From contig JABSOX010000013.1 in assembly GCA_013215655.1 (NCBI GenBank), positions 62,001 to 126,000 of the forward strand: a DNA stretch of 64,000 nucleotides, read 5' to 3'. The translations under genes were made by a program, and so were the position numbers. The stretch comes from Colwellia sp. GTDB taxonomy: Bacteria > Pseudomonadota > Gammaproteobacteria > Enterobacterales > Alteromonadaceae. A model generated the notes under the pieces. The model made no database searches and was not told the DNA's origin. It was given only the letters and a program-made list of their open reading frames with translations. Positions 34,657-44,483 of the stretch are shown here, piece by piece. Numbering within the stretch: position 1 is the stretch's first letter; each line of letters opens with the position of its first letter.

Positions 34657-35634
34657 TTGTTAAGTTGTATAAGAATAATGCATTTTATAAATTTAATTTT
34701 CAGTGGTGTTAAAAAGGAATATTCTAAAATGGGAAAAAATCACACAAACACCATAAAAACAGAGATGACACAACGTCCTCAAAGCACCAACCTTTCCACC
34801 AATGAAAAGCAGGAAACTAAGAGTAAAAAAAGTGCATCTTCAGCATTATCAACACAAATGCAGCTCTTGGGTTTAGCAAAACAATTTGTATTAGATGGCG
34901 GTTTAATTCCTCCAGAAAAACAAATTCCTTTAGAAGAAAGAGCACGTAAACGTGACCGTTTGTGTCATCTAAGAAAGCAGCAAAACCTTGAAGCTATTAT
35001 TCAAAAAACAATCAGCCTCTGTTCTGGCGATGAAATAACCGATCGCGCTGACCAAGATTGGTTTAATAGTTTTACAAATTTAGCAGAAGATATCAGTAAC
35101 CGTACAATGCAAGACTTATGGGCAAAAATATTAGCAGGAGAAATAGCACAACCGGGCTCTTTTTCCTTAAAGTCATTAAAAGTCTTCCGTAATATGAGCA
35201 TTAATGAAGCTAAATTGTTAGCAAAAGCATGTGGTTTAGCCGTAAAAGATCCTAGTAGAAGGAACGTCCGTATTATTTCTGGAGCCTATCAAACGCCAGG
35301 TTTTTTGAATATATTTAACAAGAATAGAGATATCAAAATCAACTTAAATCAGTTTGGTTTAAGTTATGCTGAATTGCTGACCTTAGCAGAGAATGATCTT
35401 ATTTTTATTCAAGAAACCGAGTCGAATGCTCTAGTCAAAAAAGAGCAACTACAATTTAACTTTAATGGCTTACCGTTAACTCTTTCGGCATTAAAAAACA
35501 ACTGCGTAGTCAATTTTTATAAATTTACTTCTATTGGCTCTGAACTTGTTGCACTCATTGCTGACAACCCCAACGATGACTATTTTAATGTTTTAAAAAG
35601 TGAGTTAAGCGCTCACTTTTCAATCAACAGCTAG
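34657..35634 (+). CDS. TIGR03899/DUF2806-like conserved protein of unknown function
   Basis: DLWAKILAGEIAQPGSFSLKSLKVFRNMS motif; likely start M at 34729. Confidence 0.65.
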   Translation: MLSCIRIMHFINLIFSGVKKEYSKMGKNHTNTIKTEMTQRPQSTNLSTNEKQETKSKKSASSALSTQMQLLGLAKQFVLDGGLIPPEKQIPLEERARKRDRLCHLRKQQNLEAIIQKTISLCSGDEITDRADQDWFNSFTNLAEDISNRTMQDLWAKILAGEIAQPGSFSLKSLKVFRNMSINEAKLLAKACGLAVKDPSRRNVRIISGAYQTPGFLNIFNKNRDIKINLNQFGLSYAELLTLAENDLIFIQETESNALVKKEQLQFNFNGLPLTLSALKNNCVVNFYKFTSIGSELVALIADNPNDDYFNVLKSELSAHFSINS

Positions 35635-35652
35635 ACATTCATTACATTAACT

Positions 35653-36402
35653 TTATATACCGTCACCATCAGTATGCAAACCACACTCGCGCTGACCACC
35701 AGAAAAACGGGTATCACTTTCGTCCATGCCTAAAGTTAGCGGTCGAGTACTGTGTACATCACCTACGGAAACATAACCTTGGTCCCATAACGGATGATAA
35801 GGTAAGCCATGTTTAGTTAAATATTGATGCACATCTCGATTTGTCCAATCAATAATAGGATGCACTTTAAAGCGACCACGTAAAATACTGACAACCGATA
35901 AACCTTCACGATGTTCAGATTGCTGACGACGCACTCCTGAAAACCATGTATTAGCACTTAAGTCGTTTAAACCACGCTCTAATGGCTCAACCTTATTACG
36001 GCGATTATAGGTTTTCAGTGCCGTTGCATCTGTATTCCATTCTTCACCATATTTTGCTTGTTGCCACGCGGCACTTTCTTTTGCGCTGTAAACATGCAAA
36101 TTTAAGTTTAAACGCTCAGTTAGTTGATCAATAAACTGATAGGTTTCAGGAAACAAATGTCCGGTATCCGTGATCAATATCGGAATATTTGCATCTACTT
36201 GTGTCAACATATGTAACATCACCGCAGATTGAATGCCAAAACTTGATGACAAAACAAAATGAGACGGTAAATTTTCCATTGCCCACTCTACACGAGCTAC
36301 AGCAGATTCTTTTTCTAACAAATCATTCCACTGATTCAACCAAGGTTCGGGTAATGAAGCAGGAAAACGATTGTTAATTACAGGTTTAGTTGCATTAATC
36401 AT
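35653..36402 (-). CDS. cysH: Phosphoadenosine phosphosulfate reductase
   Basis: [15 protein letters not shown]-type N domain, [34 protein letters not shown]; start at 36402 (MINATKP) rather than 36504. Confidence 0.95.
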   Translation of the reverse strand: MINATKPVINNRFPASLPEPWLNQWNDLLEKESAVARVEWAMENLPSHFVLSSSFGIQSAVMLHMLTQVDANIPILITDTGHLFPETYQFIDQLTERLNLNLHVYSAKESAAWQQAKYGEEWNTDATALKTYNRRNKVEPLERGLNDLSANTWFSGVRRQQSEHREGLSVVSILRGRFKVHPIIDWTNRDVHQYLTKHGLPYHPLWDQGYVSVGDVHSTRPLTLGMDESDTRFSGGQRECGLHTDGDGI

Positions 36403-38125
36403 GAAAATCCCTCTTACTAATTTTAACCTCGCTAACAATCTTGGTGCGAATAGTAAAATCACCGAAACCTTCGTTATCATTGCGTTCGCTTGACCAGCGA
36501 GCAACTAACGTATCTATTTCAGTTAATACACCCTCTTCATTAACGTTTTCTTTATAAAGTTTAGGAATACGTGTACCACCAACATTCCCACCTAAATACA
36601 TGTTGTATTTGCCCGGCCCTTTACCGATCAAACCAATTTCGGCCAACATCGCTCGACCACAACCATTAGGGCAGCCTGTTACACGTAAAATAATGTTTTC
36701 ATCGGCAACATCGTGTTTCGCTAAAATAGTTTCAACATCAGTGACTAGCTGTGGTAAATAACGCTCAGCTTCAGCCATCGCTAAAGGACAGGTGGGAAAA
36801 GCAACACACGCCATCGAATTTTCACGTTGACTTGAAACAGTATCATCCAATAAACCATGGTCTCGGGCGATTTGTTCAATTTGCGCTTTATCAGCTTCGG
36901 CGACACCAGCAATAATTAAATTCTGATTAGCAGTCATTCTAAAATCACCTTTGTGAATTTTAGCGATCTCAGCAACACCAGTTTTTAATGGTTTATTTAA
37001 AAAGTCTAAAATACGACCATTTTCGATAAATAAACTCAAATGATGTTTACCGTCAATACCAGCAACCCAACCAAAACTATCGCCACGGCTAGTAAATTCA
37101 TAAGCACGACTTTCAGCAAAGATAACACCCGCACGTTTTTCAACTTCAGCTTTAAAGGTATCAATTCCCACACGATCTAAAGTATATTTAGTCTTCGCAT
37201 TTTTACGATTAACACGATTACCCCAATCACGTTGTGTAGTCACTACTGCTTCTGCAACTTCTAAGGTTTTATCTAAGGGGATATAACCAAAGTCATCAGC
37301 ACGACGTGGATACGTTGATTTATCACCATGGGTCATGGCTAAACCGCCACCCACTAAAACATTAAAACCCACTAATTTTCCATTTTCAGCAATAGCAACA
37401 AAGTTAAGATCGTTGGCATGAACATCAATGTCGTTTTTAGGAGGAATAACGACCGTCGTTTTAAATTTACGTGGCAAGTAAGTTTTACCTAAAATAGGTT
37501 CTACTTCCGTTGTTTCAATTTTCTCTTCATCTAACCAAATTTCAGCATACGCACGAGATTTTGGTAGTAAGTGTTCACTTAATTTGGTTGCCCACTCATA
37601 AGCTTCTTGATGTAATTCAGACTCAATAGGATTAGAAGTACATAAAACATTACGGTTAACATCACCCGCGGTAGCGATAGAATCAATACCAATTTTATTA
37701 AGGGTTTGATGCATTAACTTAATGTTTGGCTTTAATACCCCATGAAACTGAAAAGTTTGACGCGTAGTTAAACGAATACTGCCATAAGAGGTATAATCAT
37801 CAGCAAATTTGTCAATAGCCAACCATTGCTCAGGTTTAATAATACCGCCCGGCATACGTGCACGTAACATCACATTATGTAAAGGTTCTAATTTTTGCTT
37901 TTGACGTTCAGCTCGAATATCACGGTCATCTTGTTGATACATGCCATGTACACGAATCAACTGAGAATTGTCGCTAGTAAAGCCGCCCGTCATTCTATCT
38001 TTTAGATCTTCAGCAATAGTGCCACGTAAAAAGTTACTTTCCTCTTTCATACGTTCGTTATCAGACAACTTACCTTCAACGATAAGTACGGGTTGCTCTA
38101 TTTTATTTTCGCTTAAGTTGCTCAT
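36395..38125 (-). CDS. cysI: Sulfite reductase hemoprotein beta subunit
   Basis: Siroheme/4Fe-4S motifs [19 protein letters not shown] and [21 protein letters not shown]. Confidence 0.97.
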   Translation of the reverse strand: MSNLSENKIEQPVLIVEGKLSDNERMKEESNFLRGTIAEDLKDRMTGGFTSDNSQLIRVHGMYQQDDRDIRAERQKQKLEPLHNVMLRARMPGGIIKPEQWLAIDKFADDYTSYGSIRLTTRQTFQFHGVLKPNIKLMHQTLNKIGIDSIATAGDVNRNVLCTSNPIESELHQEAYEWATKLSEHLLPKSRAYAEIWLDEEKIETTEVEPILGKTYLPRKFKTTVVIPPKNDIDVHANDLNFVAIAENGKLVGFNVLVGGGLAMTHGDKSTYPRRADDFGYIPLDKTLEVAEAVVTTQRDWGNRVNRKNAKTKYTLDRVGIDTFKAEVEKRAGVIFAESRAYEFTSRGDSFGWVAGIDGKHHLSLFIENGRILDFLNKPLKTGVAEIAKIHKGDFRMTANQNLIIAGVAEADKAQIEQIARDHGLLDDTVSSQRENSMACVAFPTCPLAMAEAERYLPQLVTDVETILAKHDVADENIILRVTGCPNGCGRAMLAEIGLIGKGPGKYNMYLGGNVGGTRIPKLYKENVNEEGVLTEIDTLVARWSSERNDNEGFGDFTIRTKIVSEVKISKRDFHD

Positions 38126-39939
38126 TAATAAACATCCTTCTGATAACGCTTATTACTACGTAATGATTTTAAATATTCTTCGGCTTGCTCTGCACTCAAT
38201 GATCCCTGCTCGGCAATAACATCAACCAAGGTATTGTGAACATCTTTTGCCATACGATTAGCATCGCCACAAATGTATAAGTGTGCGCCTCGTTCTAACC
38301 AAGCAAAGACTTCGGCAGCATTTTCTTTAATACGATCTTGAACATAAATTTTCTCTACTTGGTCACGAGAGAAAGCCACGTCCATTTTGGTTAATAGGCC
38401 TGACTTTAAATAGCCTTGCCATTCAACTTGATATAAAAAGTCTTGGGTGAAAGTTTGCTCACCAAAGAACATCCAGTTATCACCTGTTGCATCAGAGGCT
38501 TCACGCTCTTGCATAAAGGCTCTAAACGGTGCAACCCCTGTTCCAGGACCGACCATTATTACTGGTGTATCGGTATTTTCAGGTAAACGGAAGTTATCGT
38601 TATGTTCAATGAATACTTTAACGGTACCGCCTTCATCAAGGTGCTGAGCTAAAAAGCTTGAAGCGCCACCTAAGCGTAATTGCCCTTCATGTTCATAACT
38701 CACCAAACCAACGGTTAAGTGAACTTCGTCTTCAACTTCCGTTTGGCTAGAAGCAATAGAATATAAGCGTGGTGTGATTTTACGTAAGGCATCAACAAAT
38801 TGTTGTGCAGCCACTTTTGCAGGAGCTTGCTTAACTACATCAACTATTTGGTGGTTAGCGGAAAATTCACGAGCAGTGTTTTTATCCTCTGCTAATGCTA
38901 ATAATTTTTCATCGCCAGAAACGTTTGCCCAAAATTCAATAAATGCTGGAGCCGTTTGAGTAATTTCTAAAGACGAAATAAGTGCCTGTGTTAACGATAA
39001 TGTTTGCTCTTTACCGTTTAATTTAACCGTGACTTTCTCATCACCATTAAGTGTTAATGCAGCGATTAACTCAGCAACTAACGAAGTCGAATTTTCAAAC
39101 CAAACACCTAAAGCATCGCCCGCTTGATAAGTTAAACCTGACTCACCTAAGTCAATTTCAACATGGCGAACATCTTTAGCAGAATCCCGACCGGTTATTT
39201 TTTGACTGACTAACAATTCAGCAGCATAAGGGTTTTGTTTGTTATATTGGCTTTCAACAACGCCAGCTACAGTTATATTAACTACAGGCGCTAACGAATC
39301 AGACGACTGGGTTAAATCATCCTTTAATGTTTCAATAATGCTAACTGACCAAGCGGCGGCATCGTCTTCATAATCAACATCACAATCAATACGCGCCGTA
39401 ACTTGCTTGGCACCTAATGCTTGTAAACGCTGATCAAAATCAATACCTGTTTGACAGTAAAACTCGTAGCTACTGTCACCTAAAGCTAAAATGCTATAAT
39501 TTAAGTTCGGTAATTTAGGTGCTTTTTTGGAATTTAAGAATTCATGAAATTCAATAGCATCATCAGGTGGCTCGCCTTCCCCATTGGTACTGGTAACAAT
39601 CAATAAATGTGTTTCAGCTTTTAATGCTTTAGGCTTATATTCAGCAACATTTTTTAAGTTAACCGTAATACCTACCGCTTCAGCACTTTTTGCTAATTGT
39701 CCGGCAACACCTTTAGCGTTACCTGTTTGCGACGAAAACAAAATAGTTAACGTTGCCGCTGTTTGTACATGTACTGCTGTTGGTAAAGTAGCAACAGAGC
39801 TACCTTCACTTTTAGCAGCTATATAACCACTTGCCCACGCAAGCTGTAACGGAGAGTAACTACCAATTGTTTCTTTTAAAGATGCTAATTGATTAGCATC
39901 TAACATTGTCTGATTCAAATTCTGCTGACCTGGCAACAT
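38125..39939 (-). CDS. cysJ: Sulfite reductase flavoprotein alpha subunit
   Basis: Flavodoxin domain ([16 protein letters not shown]), FAD/NADPH domains ([19 protein letters not shown]), C-term RYQKDVY. Confidence 0.97.
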   Translation of the reverse strand: MLPGQQNLNQTMLDANQLASLKETIGSYSPLQLAWASGYIAAKSEGSSVATLPTAVHVQTAATLTILFSSQTGNAKGVAGQLAKSAEAVGITVNLKNVAEYKPKALKAETHLLIVTSTNGEGEPPDDAIEFHEFLNSKKAPKLPNLNYSILALGDSSYEFYCQTGIDFDQRLQALGAKQVTARIDCDVDYEDDAAAWSVSIIETLKDDLTQSSDSLAPVVNITVAGVVESQYNKQNPYAAELLVSQKITGRDSAKDVRHVEIDLGESGLTYQAGDALGVWFENSTSLVAELIAALTLNGDEKVTVKLNGKEQTLSLTQALISSLEITQTAPAFIEFWANVSGDEKLLALAEDKNTAREFSANHQIVDVVKQAPAKVAAQQFVDALRKITPRLYSIASSQTEVEDEVHLTVGLVSYEHEGQLRLGGASSFLAQHLDEGGTVKVFIEHNDNFRLPENTDTPVIMVGPGTGVAPFRAFMQEREASDATGDNWMFFGEQTFTQDFLYQVEWQGYLKSGLLTKMDVAFSRDQVEKIYVQDRIKENAAEVFAWLERGAHLYICGDANRMAKDVHNTLVDVIAEQGSLSAEQAEEYLKSLRSNKRYQKDVY

Positions 39940-40021
39940 AACGTTAATTCGCCCATTTCAAAATAATGAACAAATGATAGTCGCTGTTATAGAAAATTAA
40001 AAAGAATAGAAAACGATTTTT

Positions 40022-40038
40022 TATTCCAAAAAGGAATA
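40022..40038. promoter_or_regulatory. Candidate LysR-type (CysB?) operator upstream of cysJIH
   Basis: TATTCC-AAAAA-GGAATA inverted repeat with a T-N11-A core. Confidence 0.4.
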
Positions 40039-40050
40039 TAGAATGTACTT

Positions 40051-41424
40051 TCATCCGCTTTTCAATGGATTGGCTTGTTTAATAAGCCCAGAATCATCAA
40101 TGATAGTTAGCGCAATATGTAGTTGTTGGATGGATTTAGCTGCACTTAAACTGATACGAATATTATTGGGAACGTTGCGACTCACTGCAAATATTGACGC
40201 TGGTACAACAATAACCCCTAGATTTTTTAACTGACTTACCGCACTTTCAATATCCCCCTTTATTGGCAACCATATATGTGCACAGGTTTGTATATTTCCT
40301 GCATATTTTTTGGCTGAGAATATCTTTTTAAATAAATGAAAACGTTTACTGATTTCTTGCCATTGCCACAACTTACGTTGTTGTGCGGTGTCATTCTCAA
40401 TCCACAGACAAGCTATTTCAGCCATTAATGGACTTAAATGCCAACTTGTTGCATGAGGCTCATCAATCAATTGTTTAATCAGGGGATGTTCACCCGTGAT
40501 CACAGCAAAACGAACCCCTGGGCAAACCGCTTTAGCAAAGCTAGTGATCAATAAAGACTGCTCTTTTATCACTGCAGACACCGGGGCAATATTTGAGGTC
40601 GCACCAATAACATATTCTTCAATAAAAAGAATTTGATGTTTGCTGATCACATCAATAAAGGCTTTACGTCGCTCCGCTCCCATGACACTGCCTGTAGGGT
40701 TTTGCATAATTGCATCTGAGACAAGCACTTTGGCATTAGTGCTTCTAATTGCTAAGTCTAATGCCGCAGGTATTATGCCTTGTTCATCCATGGCAATACC
40801 ATAAAGCTTTAATCCTAACTGCTTAGCAACTGTTTTCATGCCAGGAAAAGTTAATTCATTCACCAAAACAACATCGTCTTTACCACAACAAGATAACAGC
40901 GTTACCAATAAAGCATTTTGTGCCGTTGTGGTGACAATGCAATTTTGTGGCTTTGCCATATAACCTAATTGTGATAACCATTTTGCCGCCATTATTTGTA
41001 TGCGCTTTAATGATTGTGGCGAATGATAAGTCATAAACTCTGATAAATTGGAATCACTTGCCATTATTGATTTTATGGTATTAACAAGGTCGTTATCATC
41101 TTCTTTATTTACCGGTATATGAGTACTTAAATCGATAAGCATACTCTGCTTATCCTGTTTTAGTAGATAGAGTCCCGCCTCAGCACTTTGTGCTAATACA
41201 TAGGTGCCACGACCTACCTCCCCAGAAATAAGGTGTTGCTTAGCAGCTTGCTGAAACGCCTTAGTCACCGTGCTTAAATTAATTTCTAAGTGCCACGCTA
41301 ATTGCCTTTGCGGGGGAAGTTTTTCACCGATTGCAAGTTTTCCGTTAGCAATATCATTGGCCATTACTTCAACTAATTGCAGATAGAGTGGCTGTTTATC
41401 TTTTTTTAATTGGGGTGCCCACAT
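40051..41424 (-). CDS. MocR-type (GntR-HTH + aminotransferase) transcriptional regulator
   Basis: GntR wHTH (NGKLAIGEKLPPQRQLAWHLEINLSTVTKAFQQAAKQHLISGEVGRGTYV), aminotransferase-like C-terminal domain. Confidence 0.92.
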   Translation of the reverse strand: MWAPQLKKDKQPLYLQLVEVMANDIANGKLAIGEKLPPQRQLAWHLEINLSTVTKAFQQAAKQHLISGEVGRGTYVLAQSAEAGLYLLKQDKQSMLIDLSTHIPVNKEDDNDLVNTIKSIMASDSNLSEFMTYHSPQSLKRIQIMAAKWLSQLGYMAKPQNCIVTTTAQNALLVTLLSCCGKDDVVLVNELTFPGMKTVAKQLGLKLYGIAMDEQGIIPAALDLAIRSTNAKVLVSDAIMQNPTGSVMGAERRKAFIDVISKHQILFIEEYVIGATSNIAPVSAVIKEQSLLITSFAKAVCPGVRFAVITGEHPLIKQLIDEPHATSWHLSPLMAEIACLWIENDTAQQRKLWQWQEISKRFHLFKKIFSAKKYAGNIQTCAHIWLPIKGDIESAVSQLKNLGVIVVPASIFAVSRNVPNNIRISLSAAKSIQQLHIALTIIDDSGLIKQANPLKSG

Positions 41425-41451
41425 TATGTTGATGCCATTTTATATTATCCG

Positions 41452-41482
41452 CCATACAATTTAATGATTGAACCATACAATT
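41452..41482. promoter_or_regulatory. Candidate MocR operator: direct repeats CCATACAATT
   Basis: CCATACAATT at 41452 and 41473, 21 bp apart in the divergent promoter region. Confidence 0.55.
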
Positions 41483-41498
41483 AAGCCAATTAGGATAA

Positions 41499-42503
41499 AT
41501 GTCAATACACGATACTCATCATCAATCAGGATACTTTATGTTTAACTTAATGGAATTAGAGCAAGCCGCCGCTGACATTTATCAAGTAATGCCGGCAACA
41601 CCACAATACAATTGGCCATTGTTAGCTCAAACAACAGGTTGTGATGTTTGGGTAAAACATGAAAACCATACACCCACCACAGCATTTAAAGTCAGAGGTG
41701 GCATTAATCTCCTTAATCAATTAATGAAATCAGATAGCAAACCTAAAGGAATTATTTCTGCAACACGTGGCAATCACGGTCAAAGCCTTTCTTTTTCAAG
41801 TAAACGTATTGGTTTACCATTAACCATTGTTGTTCCTGAATGTAATAATATTGATCAAAATAATGCCATTAAAGGCTTTGGGGCTAATCTAGTAATTCAC
41901 GGTAAAGACTTTGAAGCTGCAAGAAAACACAGTTTAGAGTTACAACAAGCAATGGGATATCACGCTATCGCTCCTTTTGAGAGAGATTTAGTACTTGGAG
42001 TGGCAAGTTATGCATTAGAATTTTTCTCAGCGGTAAAAGATTTAGACACCGTTTATGTGCCAATTGGTATGGGTTCTGGGATCTGTGGTTTAATTAAAAC
42101 ACGCGATTTGTTAAAGCTTAAAACAGAAATTGTTGGCGTAGTTGCCGAAGGCGCACCGACATTCGCTTTATCTTTTTCCGCTGGTAAAATCATTAATACT
42201 GACTATGCCAATACCATTGCTGATGGTGTCGCAACAAGTGCGCCCATTGAAGAAGCCTTTGAGATGATTAAAAATGGCGCAAGCCGTGTGATCACCGTTA
42301 GCGATAACGAAATTGCACAGGCGATGTATCAATATTATCAAACCACTCATAACCTCAGCGAAGGTGCAGGCGCAGTTCCTTTAGCTGGATTGATGAAAGA
42401 AAAACAACAGATGAAGGCTAAAAAAGTGGGTTTGATTTTGTCTGGTGGCAATATTGATTTTAAAAATTTCAGTAAGCATATTTCATCAGTTCTCTATTGC
42501 TAA
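41499..42503 (+). CDS. PLP-dependent threonine/serine dehydratase-like enzyme
   Basis: Fold-type II: VKHENHTPTTAFKVRGGINLL, ISATRGNHGQSLSFSS, VGLILSGGNID; likely start at 41538 (MFNLMELEQ). Confidence 0.88.
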   Translation: MSIHDTHHQSGYFMFNLMELEQAAADIYQVMPATPQYNWPLLAQTTGCDVWVKHENHTPTTAFKVRGGINLLNQLMKSDSKPKGIISATRGNHGQSLSFSSKRIGLPLTIVVPECNNIDQNNAIKGFGANLVIHGKDFEAARKHSLELQQAMGYHAIAPFERDLVLGVASYALEFFSAVKDLDTVYVPIGMGSGICGLIKTRDLLKLKTEIVGVVAEGAPTFALSFSAGKIINTDYANTIADGVATSAPIEEAFEMIKNGASRVITVSDNEIAQAMYQYYQTTHNLSEGAGAVPLAGLMKEKQQMKAKKVGLILSGGNIDFKNFSKHISSVLYC

Positions 42504-42543
42504 CCTATTGCAAACCTATTGCAAACATTCAATTCTCTACTTT

Positions 42544-43062
42544 TTATAATGTCCTTGATGCGTGCTTAAAATATTGTTCCAAATTTATTTTTTCACGCTC
42601 AATTGCCATCAATTCATGACTTGCTAAGCGCTGTAATTCGCCATCATCACATAACGTTTTTGCTGCTGAGAAAATAAAACTAACCATAGGAAAAATAGCT
42701 GTAAATAATAATTTTGCTCTATTTATATGAAAATCAGAAGTAATTAAGATAACTTCCTTAATATGAAGACTTTCAAAAGCAGGAATTGATAAACTGGCAT
42801 CTTCAAAAGTATAAGCACTCAAAGTAAAATCCAGAAAGGCCGAGTTTGGAATGCCCAATACCTGCATATATTCTTTTATATAATTTGCGTGGGGCAACTT
42901 AGTTTTATTAAAATGATCACCAAAACCACCAGTACAAAGTACTTTGTAATCAGAATTTTTAGTATACTCAACAAAAGCTTGCTCACATCTCGAAATGGCA
43001 ATAGCCGACAAATTACCTTCGTCATCATTAGGTGAACCCAATACAATAATAACTTTAGTCAT
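42544..43062 (-). CDS. YdcF/DUF218 family protein
   Basis: VIIVLGSPNDDEGNLSAIAISRCEQAF...VLCTGGFGDHFN...EVILITSDFHINRAKLLF; start set at internal M (43062). Confidence 0.8.
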   Translation of the reverse strand: MTKVIIVLGSPNDDEGNLSAIAISRCEQAFVEYTKNSDYKVLCTGGFGDHFNKTKLPHANYIKEYMQVLGIPNSAFLDFTLSAYTFEDASLSIPAFESLHIKEVILITSDFHINRAKLLFTAIFPMVSFIFSAAKTLCDDGELQRLASHELMAIEREKINLEQYFKHASRTL

Positions 43063-43561
43063 TGCTCTTTCCCACTTTCTCTTGCTCTTCTTGCTTTTGT
43101 TCAAAACATTTTTTTGCTTTGTTATCCAATAATACCGAACCTGTTGCTTTGTCAGCCAAGATATCATCAGGATTATATATCGGACATTTCTTTAACGACA
43201 AACAACCACAGCCGATACAGCTAGTAATTGAATTTCTAAGCGTTTCCATGTAAGCAATTTTCTCATCTATTGTTTGTCGCCACGTCACTGAAAGTTTCGC
43301 CCAATCCTGTTTATTTGGTGTACGTTCTAACGGTAAACTCAAAAATGATTGGCGAATATCTTCTAAAGTGATACCAACTTTTTGCCCTGCTTTAATAAAA
43401 GCAATTCGCCTCAATACATCTTTTTTATATCGGCGTTGATTACCTTGATTTCGCCAACTTCGAATAAGCTTTTTTTCTTCATAAAAATGCAACGTCGATA
43501 CTTTGATTCCACAGCGTTTAGCGACAAAACCAACAGACAAATTTGCTTCTTCTATAACCAC
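43055..43561 (-). CDS. soxR: Redox-sensitive transcriptional activator SoxR
   Basis: MerR HTH (LSVGFVAKRCGIKVSTLHFYEEKKLIRSWRNQGNQRRYKKDVLRRIAFIKAGQKVGITLEDI) and [2Fe-2S] motif CIGCGCLSLKKC. Confidence 0.95.
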   Translation of the reverse strand: MVIEEANLSVGFVAKRCGIKVSTLHFYEEKKLIRSWRNQGNQRRYKKDVLRRIAFIKAGQKVGITLEDIRQSFLSLPLERTPNKQDWAKLSVTWRQTIDEKIAYMETLRNSITSCIGCGCLSLKKCPIYNPDDILADKATGSVLLDNKAKKCFEQKQEEQEKVGKSND

Positions 43562-43596
43562 TTGCCTTTCCTTTTTTAATAAATAGTAAAAAACAC

Positions 43597-43627
43597 TTTA
43601 CCTCAAGCTTACCTGAGGTTTTATCAT
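43597..43627 (+). promoter_or_regulatory. SoxR-dependent promoter: SoxR box inside a 19-bp spacer
   Basis: TTTACC -35-like, CCTCAAGCTTACCTGAGG (43601-43618), TATCAT -10-like; 19-nt spacer. Confidence 0.8.
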
Positions 43628-43660
43628 GGCTTTCATCAAATAACAACAGGATTAATTTTT

Positions 43661-43756
43661 ATGAACACTAACAACAAACAAAATCAGCAACCAAGAAATA
43701 AAAACTACTTACGCATACTTTGTCAGCTATATATTCGAGTTATGGCAAATAAATAA
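43661..43756 (+). CDS. 31-aa ORF immediately downstream of the SoxR promoter
   Basis: MNTNNKQNQQPRNKNYLRILCQLYIRVMANK; 33 bp after the -10-like element; could be a truncated gene. Confidence 0.4.
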   Translation: MNTNNKQNQQPRNKNYLRILCQLYIRVMANK

Positions 43757-43902
43757 AATAAAAATCACCGTATGTTCGCAATGTTGTAAAAAAAACATTC
43801 CGACAAGTAGTTTTTTTGTGCCAAAAAATATCGAACGTAATTTGAGCAACAGCAGTATTCATGGTTGAATGGAAACACATGCAGTAGGATAAAAGGCATA
43901 AC

Positions 43903-44481
43903 ATGGGCGCTTTAGTTGAGATAACTGAGCTTATCCAAAAATGGAAGTTAGGAGATAGCTTATCTGAAGATCGGCTATTTAGCGTCACCTATCAACAATT
44001 TAAAATATTAGCTAAAAAGGCTATTAACAAACAAAGTAATAGCCAAAATAATTTAGAAGATATAGTACATTCAACAACGTCATTGGTTCACGATGCTTAT
44101 ATAAAATTGAGTCATGCCAATGCAATAGATATTACCAATAGGAAAGACTTCTACTTATTAACGGCTAAAACCATGCGCCACATTTTAGTCGACTATTTCA
44201 GAAAGAAGAACTCTCAAAAGCGTTATGTTGATATTTCAACGGATGTTGCTCTCAACGACATCACGCATACAAACAACTTCGAACAATACCTAATCTTAGA
44301 TAAAGCAATACAATTGTTACATGATAAACATCCTCGACCGGGTGACATTTTGCAACTTAAGCACTTTTTTGGTTTTGCTAATAAAGAAATTGCCAACTTA
44401 CTTAATATTTCTGAAAGTACTGTTGATAAAGATCTTAAATTTGCCCGTAGTCTCATAAAACTAACCCTGAGTGATGCTTAA
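43903..44481 (+). CDS. ECF RNA polymerase sigma factor (TIGR02999/ECF43-like)
   Basis: STTSLVHDAYIKLSHANAIDITNRKDFYLLTAKTMRHILVDYFRKKNSQKR; sigma4 HFFGFANKEIANLLNISESTVDKDLKFARSLIK; followed immediately by a kinase gene. Confidence 0.88.
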   Translation: MGALVEITELIQKWKLGDSLSEDRLFSVTYQQFKILAKKAINKQSNSQNNLEDIVHSTTSLVHDAYIKLSHANAIDITNRKDFYLLTAKTMRHILVDYFRKKNSQKRYVDISTDVALNDITHTNNFEQYLILDKAIQLLHDKHPRPGDILQLKHFFGFANKEIANLLNISESTVDKDLKFARSLIKLTLSDA

Positions 44482-44483
44482 TA

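Noticed and set aside
35653-36504. Apparent ~110-bp overlap of cysH with cysI
   Set aside because: Upstream extension is non-homologous; start at 36402 gives the usual short cysI-cysH overlap
38447-39826. Plus-strand ORFs antisense to cysJ (38447-38647, 38774-38959, 39584-39826)
   Set aside because: Opposite a confident CysJ reading frame; no recognisable domains
42544-43561. Apparent 113-bp overlap of the YdcF-like ORF with soxR
   Set aside because: Removed when the YdcF-like start is set at internal Met 43062 (MTKVIIVLGSPN); only an 8-bp overlap remains
43740-43988. 82-aa minus-strand ORF overlapping the sigma-factor start
   Set aside because: Overlaps a confident sigma-factor gene; no SD or family signature seen
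44223-44456. 77-aa ORF antisense to the sigma factor (possible antisense regulator)
   Set aside because: No supporting motif or start signal; explained as a shadow ORF
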